From the NCBI GenBank assembly GCA_963720645.1, contig CAVRFX010000024.1, positions 1 to 64,000 of the forward strand: a DNA stretch of 64,000 bases, read 5' to 3'. Below are positions 45,350 through 54,669 of the stretch, piece after piece. How positions within the stretch are numbered: position 1 is the stretch's first letter; every line of letters starts with the position of its first letter. The position numbers and the translations under genes are program-made. This DNA comes from RYN-230 sp963720645. GTDB taxonomy: Bacteria; Actinomycetota; Actinomycetes; Streptosporangiales; Streptosporangiaceae. The notes under the pieces were generated by a model that saw nothing but the letters and a program-made list of their open reading frames with translations, was not told the DNA's origin and searched no databases.

Positions 45350-45858
45350 TCAGGAACGTGTGGCAAGCGCAGGTGAATGGCAGGCCACCACGCTGGCATC
45401 CAGCCGGATGCAGATCACCCCGCCGAGCACCTTGTCCGCGACCCGCACCCCCGGGATCGCGCCATGCCGGGCCTCGATCGCCGCCCACGCGTGGCGGCGG
45501 GCGGCGTCACCGCCCTGGTGATCCCGGCCTGCGTGCGGGACCCGCCCGAGGCGATCTCGTTCAGCGTCCGCCACGCCGTGGGCACCGAGGCGACCAGGCC
45601 ATGCAGGTCCCGCTGGTCAGCCAGGACCCGGAAATCGCTGATAACCTCCGCGCCGTCCGCGATCGCGCAGGCCAGGTCCGCGGTGACCCGGCCGCGGTCG
45701 TGGATCAGCAGCCGCGGGGAGGCCAGCGCCCGCGACAGCCCCGCTGTCAGACCGGTCTTATCCGCTAACCGCCGCAGCAGCACCAGCCCCGTGTGCGACA
45801 CGACGCCCCCGCCACCCGCGGTGACTCCCAGTCCCTTCGACCAGCCGGTAACGTTCAC
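45350..45858 (-). pseudogene. IS1380-family transposase, N-terminal part
   Basis: It starts at 45858 (MNVTGWSKGLGVTAGGGG) and reads VVSHTGLVLLRRLADKTGL, HDRGRVTADLACAIADGAEVISDFRVL, VPTAWRTLNEI. After a frame change near 45505 it continues RRHAWAAIEARHG, GVICIRLDASVVACHS. This is the N-terminal domain of IS1380 transposases, including the first catalytic Asp (IRLDAS). It ends exactly where the inserted module begins. The continuation is at 42314. Confidence 0.78.
45353..45367. repeat. Subterminal direct repeat, right copy
   Basis: GGAACGTGTGGCAAG, the partner of 42334-42348, in the same orientation and about 3.02 kb away. Confidence 0.5.
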
Positions 45859-45862
45859 CCTC

Positions 45863-45931
45863 AGAGTGCTCCTTGACCTGGGCCCGATATCGACTTCAGC
45901 AACCGTTATCGTCCCAGCTCAGGAGCACTCT
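45863..45931. repeat. 11-bp inverted repeat upstream of the IS1380 gene
   Basis: AGAGTGCTCCT at 45863-45873 and AGGAGCACTCT at 45921-45931, perfect arms 47 bp apart. It lies directly before the transposase start and is probably part of the IS end or its promoter region. Confidence 0.45.
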
Positions 45932-46082
45932 TTATCGTTGAACGCGCCGGTCAGCTGCCAACCCCGGATGAAAAGCCCGGGCTAGGGATACCCGATGGCA
46001 TCGCTGAGCTGGACCCGGCCCGGAAGTGGTGACCAGCCTCGAAATCAGCGCCAAGTGTGGCGAGTCGTACTAAGTTCCGCTT

Positions 46083-47063
46083 ATGAACGCTCAGGTTGCC
46101 GCGGCGATCATCGCAGCCAGCGTCAGCGTCCTCACGCTGATCGGCACCTTGGCCGCGCAGTATCTCGGCCGCCGCGCAACTAGCAGGGACACCGAGAAGA
46201 CACTGGAGAGAAAGCTCGCGGAGCAGCGTGAGCAACTAGACAGAACCCTGGCGGAGCAGAGTAGGCAGCTGACAGAACGCTCGCGGAGCAGCGCACTCGG
46301 ACCCTCAACGAACGATTCTCACGGCGGCGGAGCAACTGGGCAGTGATAAGTCACCGGCTGTCCGGCTGGCTGGGGTGCTTGCCATGGCGGACCTAGCGGA
46401 TGACTGGGACGAAAACCGGCAGACCTGCGTCAACGTGTTGTGTGGCTATTTGCGCATGCCGCACGAACCTAATCCGGGTCAGGGCGCTCGCGAGCCGGAG
46501 CGGCTTGCCTTCCGGGCCAGCCGCGAAGTCCGCTACACCGTCATACGGGTCATCACCGCGCACCTCAAAGACGGCGCGCCAGTGTCCTGGCAAGGCTTGA
46601 ACTTCGACTTCAGAGGCGTTGTCTTCGATGACGGTGACTTCGACTTCACCCGCACCAAGTTCTCCGGCGGCATAGTCCGTTTCAGCGGTGCCGAGTTCTC
46701 TGGCGGCATAGTCCGTTTCAGCGGTGCCGAGTTCTCTGGCGGCATAGTCCGCTTCCGGGGTGCCAAGTTCTCCGGCGCCGTGGTTGCCTTCGTCGGCGCC
46801 GAATTCTCCGGCGGCACTGTCATGTTCGACTGGGCAGAGTTCTCCGGCGGAATGGTCACCTTCGAAGATGCCAAGTTCTCCGGCAGCATAGTCGACTTCG
46901 AAGATGCGAAGTTCTCCCGGCGGCATAGTCCTTTTCAGCGGTGCCGAGTTCTCTGGCGGCAAGGTCAACTTTCTCTGGCCTGGTGAGTGGTCATACCCAC
47001 CTAAATTCCCCTGGAAAGGCTCGCCGCCCCCGAGGCGTGAAGCTCCCCGAAGAAGAAGGGTAA
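46083..47063 (+). pseudogene. Membrane-anchored pentapeptide-repeat protein, frame broken
   Basis: A TM helix (IIAASVSVLTLIGTLAAQYL) and a coiled coil (EKTLERKLAEQREQLDRTLAEQ) lead, after a frame change near 46290, into LAGVLAMADLADDWDENRQTCVNVLCGYLR, SREVRYTVIRVITAHL and a run of 11-residue units (AEFSGGIVRFSG pattern) repeated at least nine times. Another shift near 46915 and one near 47030 give the usual ending (PPKFPWKGSPPP, GVKLPEEEG, stop TAA about 47063). The repeats should form a right-handed beta-helix. Such proteins are common in actinobacteria, but their role is unknown. Confidence 0.75.
46655..46975 (+). repeat. 33-bp tandem repeats in the pentapeptide-repeat gene
   Basis: Units of GAGTTCTCTGGCGGCATAGT-type sequence recur every 33 bp about nine times; two adjacent units near 46690 and 46720 are almost identical, which suggests recent expansion. 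Confidence 0.7.
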
Positions 47064-47421
47064 ATCCCAGGCGTAGCCTGCCAATCCTGGTGGCCCTGGT
47101 GGCTCTGGTGCCCGTGGCCGCTGCTGAGCGCCACCATGACGCTATAAATGCGCAGGAGTGGTTGCTGTCCCAAACGCGAGGGATACTCTCAAGTCGTTGC
47201 CTGGCGCGATAACATTGCAATCTTTATACGGTTCGTAGTCCGGTCGAGAGAAACGTTGATGAGCTCATTTCGGCGATCTGGCCGCACGGATACCTTCCCA
47301 GCCCGGCATCGGAGCGAGGTACGGAACGGCACGGCACGGATGTCTGTCGGCCAGCACCTGCCGGGTCTGTCAGCGGCGTGAGCGTGCGAGTGCGTCAGGT
47401 GGCTTCGCTACAGTCCGAGAC
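47064..47421. other. Region without a supported gene
   Basis: The open frames are short and out of codon bias. It lies between the end of the pentapeptide gene and the start of the hypothetical gene at 47422. Confidence 0.4.
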
Positions 47422-47868
47422 ATGGCTGAGCCGGAGCGGGCGATGCAGGTGATCAAGTGCGATGAGCGCGACAGCGGCTGGGAGGACCGCGATCCGCGGT
47501 TCCGCGTCTACCTGCACGGCAGCACGGCGACCTCGACCGAGGGCTGGACCGACACCTATGACATCACCGGAGCCGACGTACTGCAGGCCATCGACTGGGC
47601 ACAACGTCAGGCCGGCAACCAGTTCGCGTACGCGGTGGCCCTGGTGCGCGACGACAAAGAGCGTGAGCGAATCAATCCCGGGTCCGGCCGTGGCCTGGTG
47701 TGGCTAATCGGCATGGACGGAAATGACAGCACGGGCGAAGGGACAGCAGAGCGGGAAGTCCAGCGGCGCATGCTCCTTCGCCGCCTCAAACCTGTCGGGA
47801 TCCCGGAGGTGGATCGGGCCCCCGAAACGCTACCCAACCCCTACGCCAACGGCACCGAACAGCCGTAA
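47422..47868 (+). CDS. Hypothetical protein
   Basis: 148 residues starting MAEPERAMQVIKCDERD. No known domain. It has an alpha/beta look: strands FRVYLHGS and AYAVALVRD, a helix DVLQAIDWAQRQAG, then GRGLVWLIGMD and an Arg-rich helix (REVQRRMLLRRLKPVG). There is no signal peptide or TM. Codon use is normal for the window. It is soluble and cytoplasmic as far as can be seen. Confidence 0.6.
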   Translation: MAEPERAMQVIKCDERDSGWEDRDPRFRVYLHGSTATSTEGWTDTYDITGADVLQAIDWAQRQAGNQFAYAVALVRDDKERERINPGSGRGLVWLIGMDGNDSTGEGTAEREVQRRMLLRRLKPVGIPEVDRAPETLPNPYANGTEQP

Positions 47869-48011
47869 AGGTCATCCGCTCATCGCCAGATAGGTCCGGA
47901 GAGCGGCATGTGAGTGTGCGCATCACCAGCGCAATCACAGAATGAAATGAAAATGCTTCGACGAGTCCCCTGGCTCCCGCCAGACTCGAGCTCATGATCA
48001 TGACGGTCTGA

Positions 48012-48374
48012 GTGGACAGCTGGCAGATGCAGTGCTGTGGCGACCCGTTCCGCCGTGGATCGAAGGTGACCTGGACTCTGCGCGACGCGGATCCAGACTG
48101 GTTTGCAGCGATGCTGGGTCCGTTCGTGCGCCGAACTGTGGAGGCGGAAGAAGAACACCACGGAGGAGTTCCTGATGACACCCCGCCGACCACGGGAACG
48201 GTGACCCTCATAGCGGCCGTTCACTGCCGCTACGCGCCCCGGGGCAGCGATGCAGGGCCCAGCTACCCAGTCCCGGGTTCCTGCGTCCTTACAGAGGTCG
48301 AGACGGCGGATGGGTGGATCGCTGATCGCGGCAAAGAGCGATTCGTGGGTTACCTCGTGCAACTCAGGCTCTGA
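48012..48374 (+). CDS. DUF6578-like protein
   Basis: 120 residues from GTG 48012. The start VDSWQMQCCGDPFRRGSKVTWTL, then DWFAAMLG, is the hallmark of a small actinobacterial family (DUF6578-like) of unknown role. The middle has VTLIAAVHCRYAP and the end VETADGWIADRG.ERFVGYLVQL. The CCGDPF motif with adjacent Cys residues might bind metal. No partner gene is evident. Confidence 0.65.
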   Translation: MDSWQMQCCGDPFRRGSKVTWTLRDADPDWFAAMLGPFVRRTVEAEEEHHGGVPDDTPPTTGTVTLIAAVHCRYAPRGSDAGPSYPVPGSCVLTEVETADGWIADRGKERFVGYLVQLRL

Positions 48375-48562
48375 CAGCGGCCATGTGAACGCGTTCGAGA
48401 GGTGCCGCATGCTCACGCCGATCAAATGGCTTCCCGCTGTCGAGCAGATCGGTACATAGAGGGGCATCACACTGGTCGATTATACCGGCCATCCCGCGAT
48501 TGACACCATCGCCGAAAGTGCGTTAGTGCTGGTGACAGAGGAATGCCTTCGGAATGCTTGGT

Positions 48563-49912
48563 CTAATCACGCCGAACAGCGTGAGTAACCCCGGCGATGA
48601 CAGCTGTTGCGAGTATCCACCCGGCGGCGATTAGGGCATATGACAGCCATTGCGCGACGCCGGAGGACGCGTAGGCAGTGCGCAGTCCGAACGCCCCGAA
48701 CGGGATGAGCAGGTCGAGGGTGTAGGTGAAGGCGTTGAAGGGAGGGACAGGTCCGCCCGTCAGGGCGTGCGGCTGGTCGATGCCGAAGACGGTCGTGCCG
48801 ACGGTCAGCAGCACCACGAGCCAGATGGCCGCGAGCCAGGGCCGGTAGCCGTAGCCGACTGTCGCGTCAAGAACCCGGCTCGCCGTCCGGCCAGGTGAGC
48901 TGAGTGTGGTTCGGCGGTGGCGTTGCTTTGCTAGCAGGACGCGCCGGACGTCATCGTCGTGCCCAGAACGCCGGTAGTAATCGGCCAGCTGCTCATAGGG
49001 CTGCGGCTGATACCCGTAAGGGCCGCGACTGACCCAGTCAATCCGCTCGGCGACCGGGACCCGGCCGGTGAGGTGCCGGATGGTGTCGTAGGTAAACCCA
49101 TTGAGCCAGATCTCCGGCGGCCAGGCGAGAGGATCATCATCGAGGGTGCCGACGTGCGCCTGCGGCAGCCGAAGAGCGCCGCTGAGGGGCTGGCCAGTGC
49201 GCAGGCACAATTCCCCTGCCTCCACCCGGGCCAGGTCAGCGGCCGTCGTCGCATCACTCAAGATCGCATCCCGGAAGGTCAGCAGCCCTGCGATCCGTGC
49301 CCGGCGCAGGATGACCCGCCCTTGAGCGGTGAAGCCAGCATTGCATTCCATGTCGCCGTTGACACTCAGTCCGGCGCCCGAGATGGACTCGCCGGTGCCA
49401 CCGCCTATCTGCGCGCCGCGCAGCGAGATTTCGCCGTCGATACGCGCCCGGTCTAGCCGCAGCGTGCCCTCGATCACCGACTGGTAGAAGTTGACGATGC
49501 CCTCCGTCCGCATCCGGGCGCCGTTGAAGGCTGGCAGGCGGCTGCTGGTTATCCGGACCGTCTTTGTGGTGGTCTCGACGAATCGCAAGGGCTGCTCGAA
49601 CCAGCAGTACTCCAGGACCAGAGCATGGCTGATCACCGCTCCCATCAGGTCGATGCGGCCAGCGATCCGGGCACCGCGAAGCCGCACCGCAGGAAACCGG
49701 CCCGGCTCTGGCTCGCAGGCTCCAAGCAGCAGGGCCGTCACTATCTCGCCCCGCACTGTCCGTCCCGCTCCCCAAGCATCTGCGCTGCTCGGGTCATCCT
49801 TCGCGGGATCACCCGAACGCAGGTTAACCCACGCACCGCAGGGGAACGCTTCCCACAGTGCCCGCTCGGGCTTGCTCAGATCAGGCAGGGTCATGCCCTG
49901 ATCGTCTGCCAT
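48563..49912 (-). CDS. Membrane protein with a beta-helix-like repeat domain
   Basis: 449 residues. The N-terminal half contains irregular pentapeptide-like repeats (VRLRGARIAGRIDLMGAVI, LRLDRARIDGEISLRGAQIGG, VILRRARIAGLLTFRDAIL), typical of a right-handed beta-helix. A linker (YGYQPQPYEQLADYYRRSGHDDDVRRVLLAKQR) is followed by three TM helices (PWLAAIWLVVLLTVGTTVFG; LLIPFGAFG; WLSYALIAAGWILATAVIAG). Homologues are often labelled membrane-associated oxidoreductase without evidence for the reaction. Starts at 49912 or six codons later. Confidence 0.72.
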   Translation of the reverse strand: MADDQGMTLPDLSKPERALWEAFPCGAWVNLRSGDPAKDDPSSADAWGAGRTVRGEIVTALLLGACEPEPGRFPAVRLRGARIAGRIDLMGAVISHALVLEYCWFEQPLRFVETTTKTVRITSSRLPAFNGARMRTEGIVNFYQSVIEGTLRLDRARIDGEISLRGAQIGGGTGESISGAGLSVNGDMECNAGFTAQGRVILRRARIAGLLTFRDAILSDATTAADLARVEAGELCLRTGQPLSGALRLPQAHVGTLDDDPLAWPPEIWLNGFTYDTIRHLTGRVPVAERIDWVSRGPYGYQPQPYEQLADYYRRSGHDDDVRRVLLAKQRHRRTTLSSPGRTASRVLDATVGYGYRPWLAAIWLVVLLTVGTTVFGIDQPHALTGGPVPPFNAFTYTLDLLIPFGAFGLRTAYASSGVAQWLSYALIAAGWILATAVIAGVTHAVRRD

Positions 49913-50238
49913 CAGCCCCGCCCCGGTAAGTCCCGCTGAGAAAAAGCAGGCAACCTCCCAGGTACCGCGGCTAGCCGCGGCCAGGAGGCGGTACCAGCCG
50001 ACGTCTCTGCATCGCTACCAGCGGCTATGAGAGTGGGCGCAGGCAACAACTATTCAGCGCCAAGCTCAAGCCGAAGACTGTGAGACCAAATCTCTGGGAA
50101 GAGGAATCACCTCGTTGTGTGAAGCCTCTCCCTCTGGTTCCGGCCGTCGAGCCGCGTAATCGACGGTACTTCTACGCAGAAGTCGATAGCTGCGCAGATT
50201 CCGATCGCATAGCCAGGGTTGATGTTCCTTCCGCGATG
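49913..50238. other. Intergenic region
   Basis: About 325 bp between two minus-strand genes. A plus-strand frame at 50080-50286 has no support. It holds the end of the TIR-KAP gene and the promoter of the beta-helix gene. Confidence 0.4.
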
Positions 50239-51459
50239 TTAAGGCTGTGCCGTCGTGCCAAGTGTGGCTCGGATTTGGTTGAGTGACACGAAGGCTTCCC
50301 GCAGATCGACGCCGAGCAATCGCCGACAATTAGCAAGGCCCTGCGCCAGTGGCGCCTGCATCGCCATGTCACCGTCCGATCCGTCGGTGATTGACATAGC
50401 AAACTCCGCTGCGGTAAGAGCCCAGCTTATGAAGAGTATCAGGCGGCTATATTCTCGATCATCCCCGGGAACCTCGCCGGAGGGCTCTGCCTGAGGCGCT
50501 GGCTGAAGCCGCTGCCACACCTCGTCCAGCGCCGGGTCGAGCATCTCTCGCCATTTTCGGGAGTCGAACGGTAGCTGGGTGAGATCGAGGATATGTCGTA
50601 CTGGCTCCGTCGTGTCCCGTCCGGCAAGCTGCCAGCGGATACGCTCCGCCGCCAGCCGCATGTACAACTCGTTGACGATTAGGGCACGCAGCGCTGCGTG
50701 CAAATCCTGGACACCACCGGCCGCGAGGTTCCGCAGCGCGCGGATAATGTCCCGTGGCAGCCCTGCCCCAAGCACGTGGCATACAAGTGCCGCTGCAGCA
50801 GGAATGCCGGTCAGTCGTCGCTGCAGGAGTTCAACGGTTTCGGCAGCCGTCAGCGGCTCGACGTAGATTACCTCATCCAGCGCACTCTCGAAGGCGTCCT
50901 GGAAAGGCAGGCCCCGCTGCTGGAACCGCACCATTGCGCTGATCGAGACGGCAATCAGGAAGTAGCAATTGATGAGTCCGAAGAGCGCCTTAATGTCGTT
51001 GAGCAGGCGGATTACTTCCTGATCGTCGTCCACCTTGTCGAGCTCGTCTATCGCAATGATGACCCGGTAACCGCTGTGGTTAAGGGCTCCTACAAACTGG
51101 CGGAACTGCTGAACGAGTTCAGGTGTTGTCCAAGGCCGCCCTTCATACAGCAGGCTCCCACTGCCGTTGGCCTCGATCCCTAGTGACACAGGAAGTTTCA
51201 ACCCTGCCGACACCGAGCGCTGCTCGCGGAAGTACAACTGGTTAAGTATCGCGCTGGCGGCAGAAGTAAGGTCCCGGATCCGCTTGCCGTACGACCTGGC
51301 GATTGCTGATCCAGTAGCGGCGGTGGAGGTGTATCGGAACCGGTGGTCGATGCGCTGAGCTATGCCGACGGCATCGAAGAGGATCAACGCTGAAATAATG
51401 GCCAAAGCAGCCAAAGCCGAGAGAATGAGCTGCCGCCTGTTGAACCTCGAGCCAGCCAA
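50239..51459 (-). CDS. KAP NTPase, C-terminal segment of the TIR-KAP protein
   Basis: This frame continues the protein of 53956. The join lies near 51452, where the upstream frame gives PIALGW and this one LAGSRFNRRQL. It has a TM helix (LILSALAALAIISALILFDAVG), a coiled region, then the second half of the KAP P-loop NTPase: Walker B YRVIIAIDELDKVDDDQEV, FLIAVSISAMVRFQQRG, and LGAGLPRDIIRALRNL. KAP NTPases with membrane helices inserted between Walker A and B are a known subgroup, and this layout fits. The apparent ATG at 51459 lies within the natural protein. Confidence 0.8.
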   Translation of the reverse strand: MAGSRFNRRQLILSALAALAIISALILFDAVGIAQRIDHRFRYTSTAATGSAIARSYGKRIRDLTSAASAILNQLYFREQRSVSAGLKLPVSLGIEANGSGSLLYEGRPWTTPELVQQFRQFVGALNHSGYRVIIAIDELDKVDDDQEVIRLLNDIKALFGLINCYFLIAVSISAMVRFQQRGLPFQDAFESALDEVIYVEPLTAAETVELLQRRLTGIPAAAALVCHVLGAGLPRDIIRALRNLAAGGVQDLHAALRALIVNELYMRLAAERIRWQLAGRDTTEPVRHILDLTQLPFDSRKWREMLDPALDEVWQRLQPAPQAEPSGEVPGDDREYSRLILFISWALTAAEFAMSITDGSDGDMAMQAPLAQGLANCRRLLGVDLREAFVSLNQIRATLGTTAQP

Positions 51460-53956
51460 GAGCGATCGGGATCGCTGCGAGCGCTGTTACAAGCAGCACG
51501 GCTGCGGCCATCCGCTTTACGGCGGATGCCGTGCCGGCGAGGTATTTTTGCGGAGCAGGCCGTGGCGCCGAGCCACTGGCGCGGATGACCTCACGACAGA
51601 CTGCCGCCAGAATCTGTGTAATGAATTCGACGGAATCGTAACGGACCGGGGCCGACACGAATACGCCGATTTGGCTTCCAGGTGACTCCGGATGACGGAA
51701 AAGTCTGGTCCGAGTCAAAGACGACAGGAGCGTTGTCTTACCGACCCCGCGCGGGCCCGCCAGCCCGATCGCGGAACCGCCCGGTGCCTCGATTCGCTCG
51801 GCCAATCGCAGGTAAGCGCTGGTCTCCAGCCGGAAGCGGTCAAGCGTCTGGCTGGTTAGAACGGTCGGATCATACCGCAGCACGGCGGACGTTTCAGACG
51901 TTGTCAGTTCTTCGTTGAGCCGTTGCCGTAGGAACGGAAGGATCACTGTTTCCTGCAAACCGTCCTGGAGGCTTTCGGCCGCGGCAGTGACAGCCTCGGC
52001 GTACCTCGACATGAATGCCTTCTGCCGACGTACCTCGAACCGGGATGCCCAGCGGTTGGCGGCCAATGCCGCCGCGATAATGAAAACTCCCAACGCCGTA
52101 ATGGCAACCGCTGGATAGAGCAACGCGGCCGCTCCAAATGCCACCGAGCCAATCACAACCAGCATACCTACCGCAATTGCCAGAATTGCGAATGGCCCAA
52201 CGAGGGCAGCTATCAGGCCGCGTCGGCGCGGTTGGCCCATCCTAATCCAGGTTTCGCGGGCCGCGTTGCGCTCGGCCTGCGTAATCATGTCAGTCGCGCG
52301 CGGGACGACTTCCCGAGCGATTAGCTCCTCCTCGTTGTCAAGGATATCAAGGTTATAGGCTAGTGGTGATTGTCCGAGGGCGGCCATCGCGGACTGCATT
52401 TCCGGCAAATGAACCGCGATTTGTGCCTGCGCACCGAACTGCACCGTCTCGGACAGATTCCACCGCTCCAATGGCGCCTCGATCCTCGGGCGGCGTCTCG
52501 CCACGCGCAGGACGGCCGGTCCTCCGTGCGCCACGAGCTGTGGTTCGACGCCCAGCAGGGCACCGATGAGTCGTGCCACTTCAGAAACGCCGCGACCGTT
52601 TGGGCCCTGCCACACTCCTCTCCGGTCTGAGACAAATCCCCGTAGATCGAACGTCCGCCTCGATATGTCTATCCCGTCCGCCCGCAGAACCTGCGGAAGC
52701 ACCGACTCGCTGGGCCGCTGCCCATGATCTTGGCTCGAAGCCTCCGGAAGGTGTGTTATCCCGAGCAGCAGTTTCTCTTGCGGATGAGCATGCAGCCATT
52801 CTTGAAGAATCAGGTTCGCGGCCTCTGACCCTGCCGTCTCCGGGCGCCCAAGGTGGAGATAGTAACGGGCACGCAATGCCACCTGAAAAGAGGCTGGCAG
52901 GTTGTCCACGCGGTCGGCGGGCCGCATCTCGACGGCCACACGTAGCCGCCCCCATCGCAGGTGCGCCTGCCCGAGACTACGGACGACATCAGCGATCTTG
53001 AGGGCTAGGTCGTTGTCCGCGTCGTTGACTGGACCGACGTAAAGGTCGATCTCCCGTCGCCGTCGCAGCCAGCTCACGAAGTAATCCCAAAGCGGGAACG
53101 GCGGTCGCGGCGCCGCCGCAGAAATGCCGCGGTAGGTCGACGAGTCATCGGCGTCCGGCGGTGCCCGAAGCCGGGATCTCCCCACCAACCGCCATCCACC
53201 GCGGATGGCCGCGGCCACCAACAGTGCCCCTCCAGCTGCGGCAAAGATCCAAAGGAATTGCTCACCCGCGAGTGACCGATGGACCCCGCTGGGCCGTTCC
53301 TGCACCAACAGCACACTCAATGTCAGGCTGGACAGCACTAGGAGCGTCAGTGTGACCACTACGGCGGTGACTAGGCGACGGTTCCGGCGATGCAAACGGA
53401 GGTGCTCACCAATAAGCTCGTCCTTGGTCACAGAACGCATAGCGGCAGCCAGTGACGCTAGCGCATCCCTTAGCCTTGGATTCCTCACTGTCAGCCGCTC
53501 TTGCTGTTTGGCCCAGCGCAGGTCGATCCACCGCGGCTCTGACGTGAACGCTCCGAGCAAAGCCGGAGGCACGGCGCTACTGTGCTGCCGGTCGAAGTCG
53601 CCGGTGCGGTCATCCCAGGCCATGTCGCCGTCAGTAATGACCAGCAAGATCCGCTCTGCACCTCGGTGCTGCATGAAGAACCGAATCTCCCGATTCAGCC
53701 ACTCAGATCTCGCCCCCTCCGGGGACAGCAGAACGATCAGGTACCGCGACGACAGCAGCCCCTGCTCCAACGCCGACCACAACGACGGTGAAGCTGACAA
53801 CGACGTAGTGTCCCTGAATATGCGAAGAGCCCTCGTCTGATACCAAGCCTTGGCGAAGACCTCGAGACCGCGCGCGACAACGTTGGCGATCTCCCCGTCG
53901 GCCGCATGCGAGTACGCGAGGAAAGCGTCATACTGCTCTGTCTGGCGATCAGCCAT
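51242..53956 (-). CDS. TIR domain / TIR-like domain / KAP NTPase membrane protein (N-terminal segment)
   Basis: 904 codons open. An N-terminal TIR domain (about 8-140: YDAFLAYSHAADGE, ALRIFRDTT, YLIVLLSPEGARSEWLNREIRFF with the conserved Glu) is followed by two TM helices (about 195-250). A second TIR/SEFIR-like domain (about 305-490: EIDLYVGPVNDADNDLALKIADVV, YYLHLGRPETAGSEAANLILQEWL) comes next, then two TM helices (about 580-640) and the Walker A of a KAP NTPase (GLAGPRGVGKTTLLSSL, about 735). A frame break near 51452 separates the Walker B half. Repaired length is about 1,240 residues. TIR domains often make or cleave NAD-derived signals in phage defence; that role here is inferred. Confidence 0.82.
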   Translation of the reverse strand: MADRQTEQYDAFLAYSHAADGEIANVVARGLEVFAKAWYQTRALRIFRDTTSLSASPSLWSALEQGLLSSRYLIVLLSPEGARSEWLNREIRFFMQHRGAERILLVITDGDMAWDDRTGDFDRQHSSAVPPALLGAFTSEPRWIDLRWAKQQERLTVRNPRLRDALASLAAAMRSVTKDELIGEHLRLHRRNRRLVTAVVVTLTLLVLSSLTLSVLLVQERPSGVHRSLAGEQFLWIFAAAGGALLVAAAIRGGWRLVGRSRLRAPPDADDSSTYRGISAAAPRPPFPLWDYFVSWLRRRREIDLYVGPVNDADNDLALKIADVVRSLGQAHLRWGRLRVAVEMRPADRVDNLPASFQVALRARYYLHLGRPETAGSEAANLILQEWLHAHPQEKLLLGITHLPEASSQDHGQRPSESVLPQVLRADGIDISRRTFDLRGFVSDRRGVWQGPNGRGVSEVARLIGALLGVEPQLVAHGGPAVLRVARRRPRIEAPLERWNLSETVQFGAQAQIAVHLPEMQSAMAALGQSPLAYNLDILDNEEELIAREVVPRATDMITQAERNAARETWIRMGQPRRRGLIAALVGPFAILAIAVGMLVVIGSVAFGAAALLYPAVAITALGVFIIAAALAANRWASRFEVRRQKAFMSRYAEAVTAAAESLQDGLQETVILPFLRQRLNEELTTSETSAVLRYDPTVLTSQTLDRFRLETSAYLRLAERIEAPGGSAIGLAGPRGVGKTTLLSSLTRTRLFRHPESPGSQIGVFVSAPVRYDSVEFITQILAAVCREVIRASGSAPRPAPQKYLAGTASAVKRMAAAVLLVTALAAIPIALGWLEVQQAAAHSLGFGCFGHYFSVDPLRCRRHSSAHRPPVPIHLHRRYWISNRQVVRQADPGPYFCRQRDT

Positions 53957-54548
53957 AGCGACTCCCGAATCGGAGACCGGCAGTAGCTACATCTTCTCAC
54001 GATCGCTCTAGCCTCTTCGGAGCTCGCAAAAGGACATGAGGCAGACGGTCATTCCGCCTTCTTCGTCTGGTCGGCGCCGTGGTTAGCGGCTGCCGCCGAC
54101 AGTCGATGGATACATCAACGCGCCACGCCGCACGGTCTACCCGAGGCGGACCCCGGCTTCGATGCTCCGGCCCGGATTCTTGACCCCTCACCCTACCCAG
54201 GCATCCAACCACTCGGACATCCTCACATCGGCATGAGGGTGAACCCGATGCCCATCTCCCTGCCGCGTACTCGGACCTGTGGCACGCGAAGCCTCCGAGC
54301 ATGGATTGGGCGCGCCCGCAGACCTCACCGAGGCATGATCATCGACGAGCACCCTGTTCCGTGACAGTTCCGCAGACGCCACCCGGATCCCCGGCGAGGG
54401 GCGGTTGGCGCATCACTGCGGAGGCTTACCACAAGTCGTTTCTGCAGGTCAGAGCCTTCTGGAAGGCAATGCAGCCTCGCCCCGGATCTAGCGGTACACC
54501 TCACCCGCGGTTAGACACACCGCTCCGTATGCACTCGTTCACAATAGC
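53957..54548. other. Region without a protein gene
   Basis: About 590 bp upstream of the TIR-KAP gene. The phrase GTTCCGTGACAGTTCCGC near 54356 has a counterpart near 59649, part of a diverged duplication around the two tRNA-like genes. Confidence 0.45.
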
Positions 54549-54575
54549 GAAAACCCCAGGTGACCTGGGGTTCAA
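54549..54575 (-). terminator. Stem-loop with T run after the first tRNA-like gene
   Basis: On the minus strand AACCCCAGGT, a 1-2 nt loop and ACCTGGGGTT are followed by TTCGC. It begins a few bases after the CCA end of the tRNA-like sequence, the normal place for a tRNA terminator. Confidence 0.7.
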
Positions 54576-54576
54576 G

Positions 54577-54669
54577 TGGTGGCAGGTGTTGGGTTCGAAC
54601 CAACGTAGGCTAAGCCGACGGTTTTACAGACAGCCATCCATGCACACGCTCTGCGTCCGCTGACCTGCG
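54577..54669 (-). tRNA. tRNA-Tyr-like gene (GTA), copy 1, atypical
   Basis: Minus strand. The T arm GTTGG-TTCGAAC-CCAAC is perfect. The 3' acceptor strand ACCTGCC is followed by ACCA, so CCA is encoded. The anticodon loop reads CTGTAAA, which gives GTA (Tyr). The long variable arm fits a class II tRNA. Weak points: the first acceptor pair is C:C, the anticodon stem has a mismatch, and the D-arm region is several bases too long. It may be a pseudo-tRNA or a duplicated attachment site. Copy 2 is at 59874-59963. Confidence 0.5.

Larger units (their letters stand above)
42315..45374 (-). mobile_element. 3.06-kb recombinase module inserted in the IS1380 transposase gene
   Basis: The IS1380 gene breaks off after the CATTC codons of CHS at 45375 and resumes with GGACAAGG (DKE) at 42314, so the intervening DNA is a clean insertion. 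It holds three minus-strand genes: a tyrosine recombinase, an HTH protein and a zinc-finger recombinase-like protein, with overlapping starts and stops. Both ends carry a direct repeat, GGAACGTGTG(G)CAAG, at 42334 and 45353. There is no other cargo. It resembles actinobacterial multi-recombinase elements, but I cannot name a described family. Confidence 0.72.
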
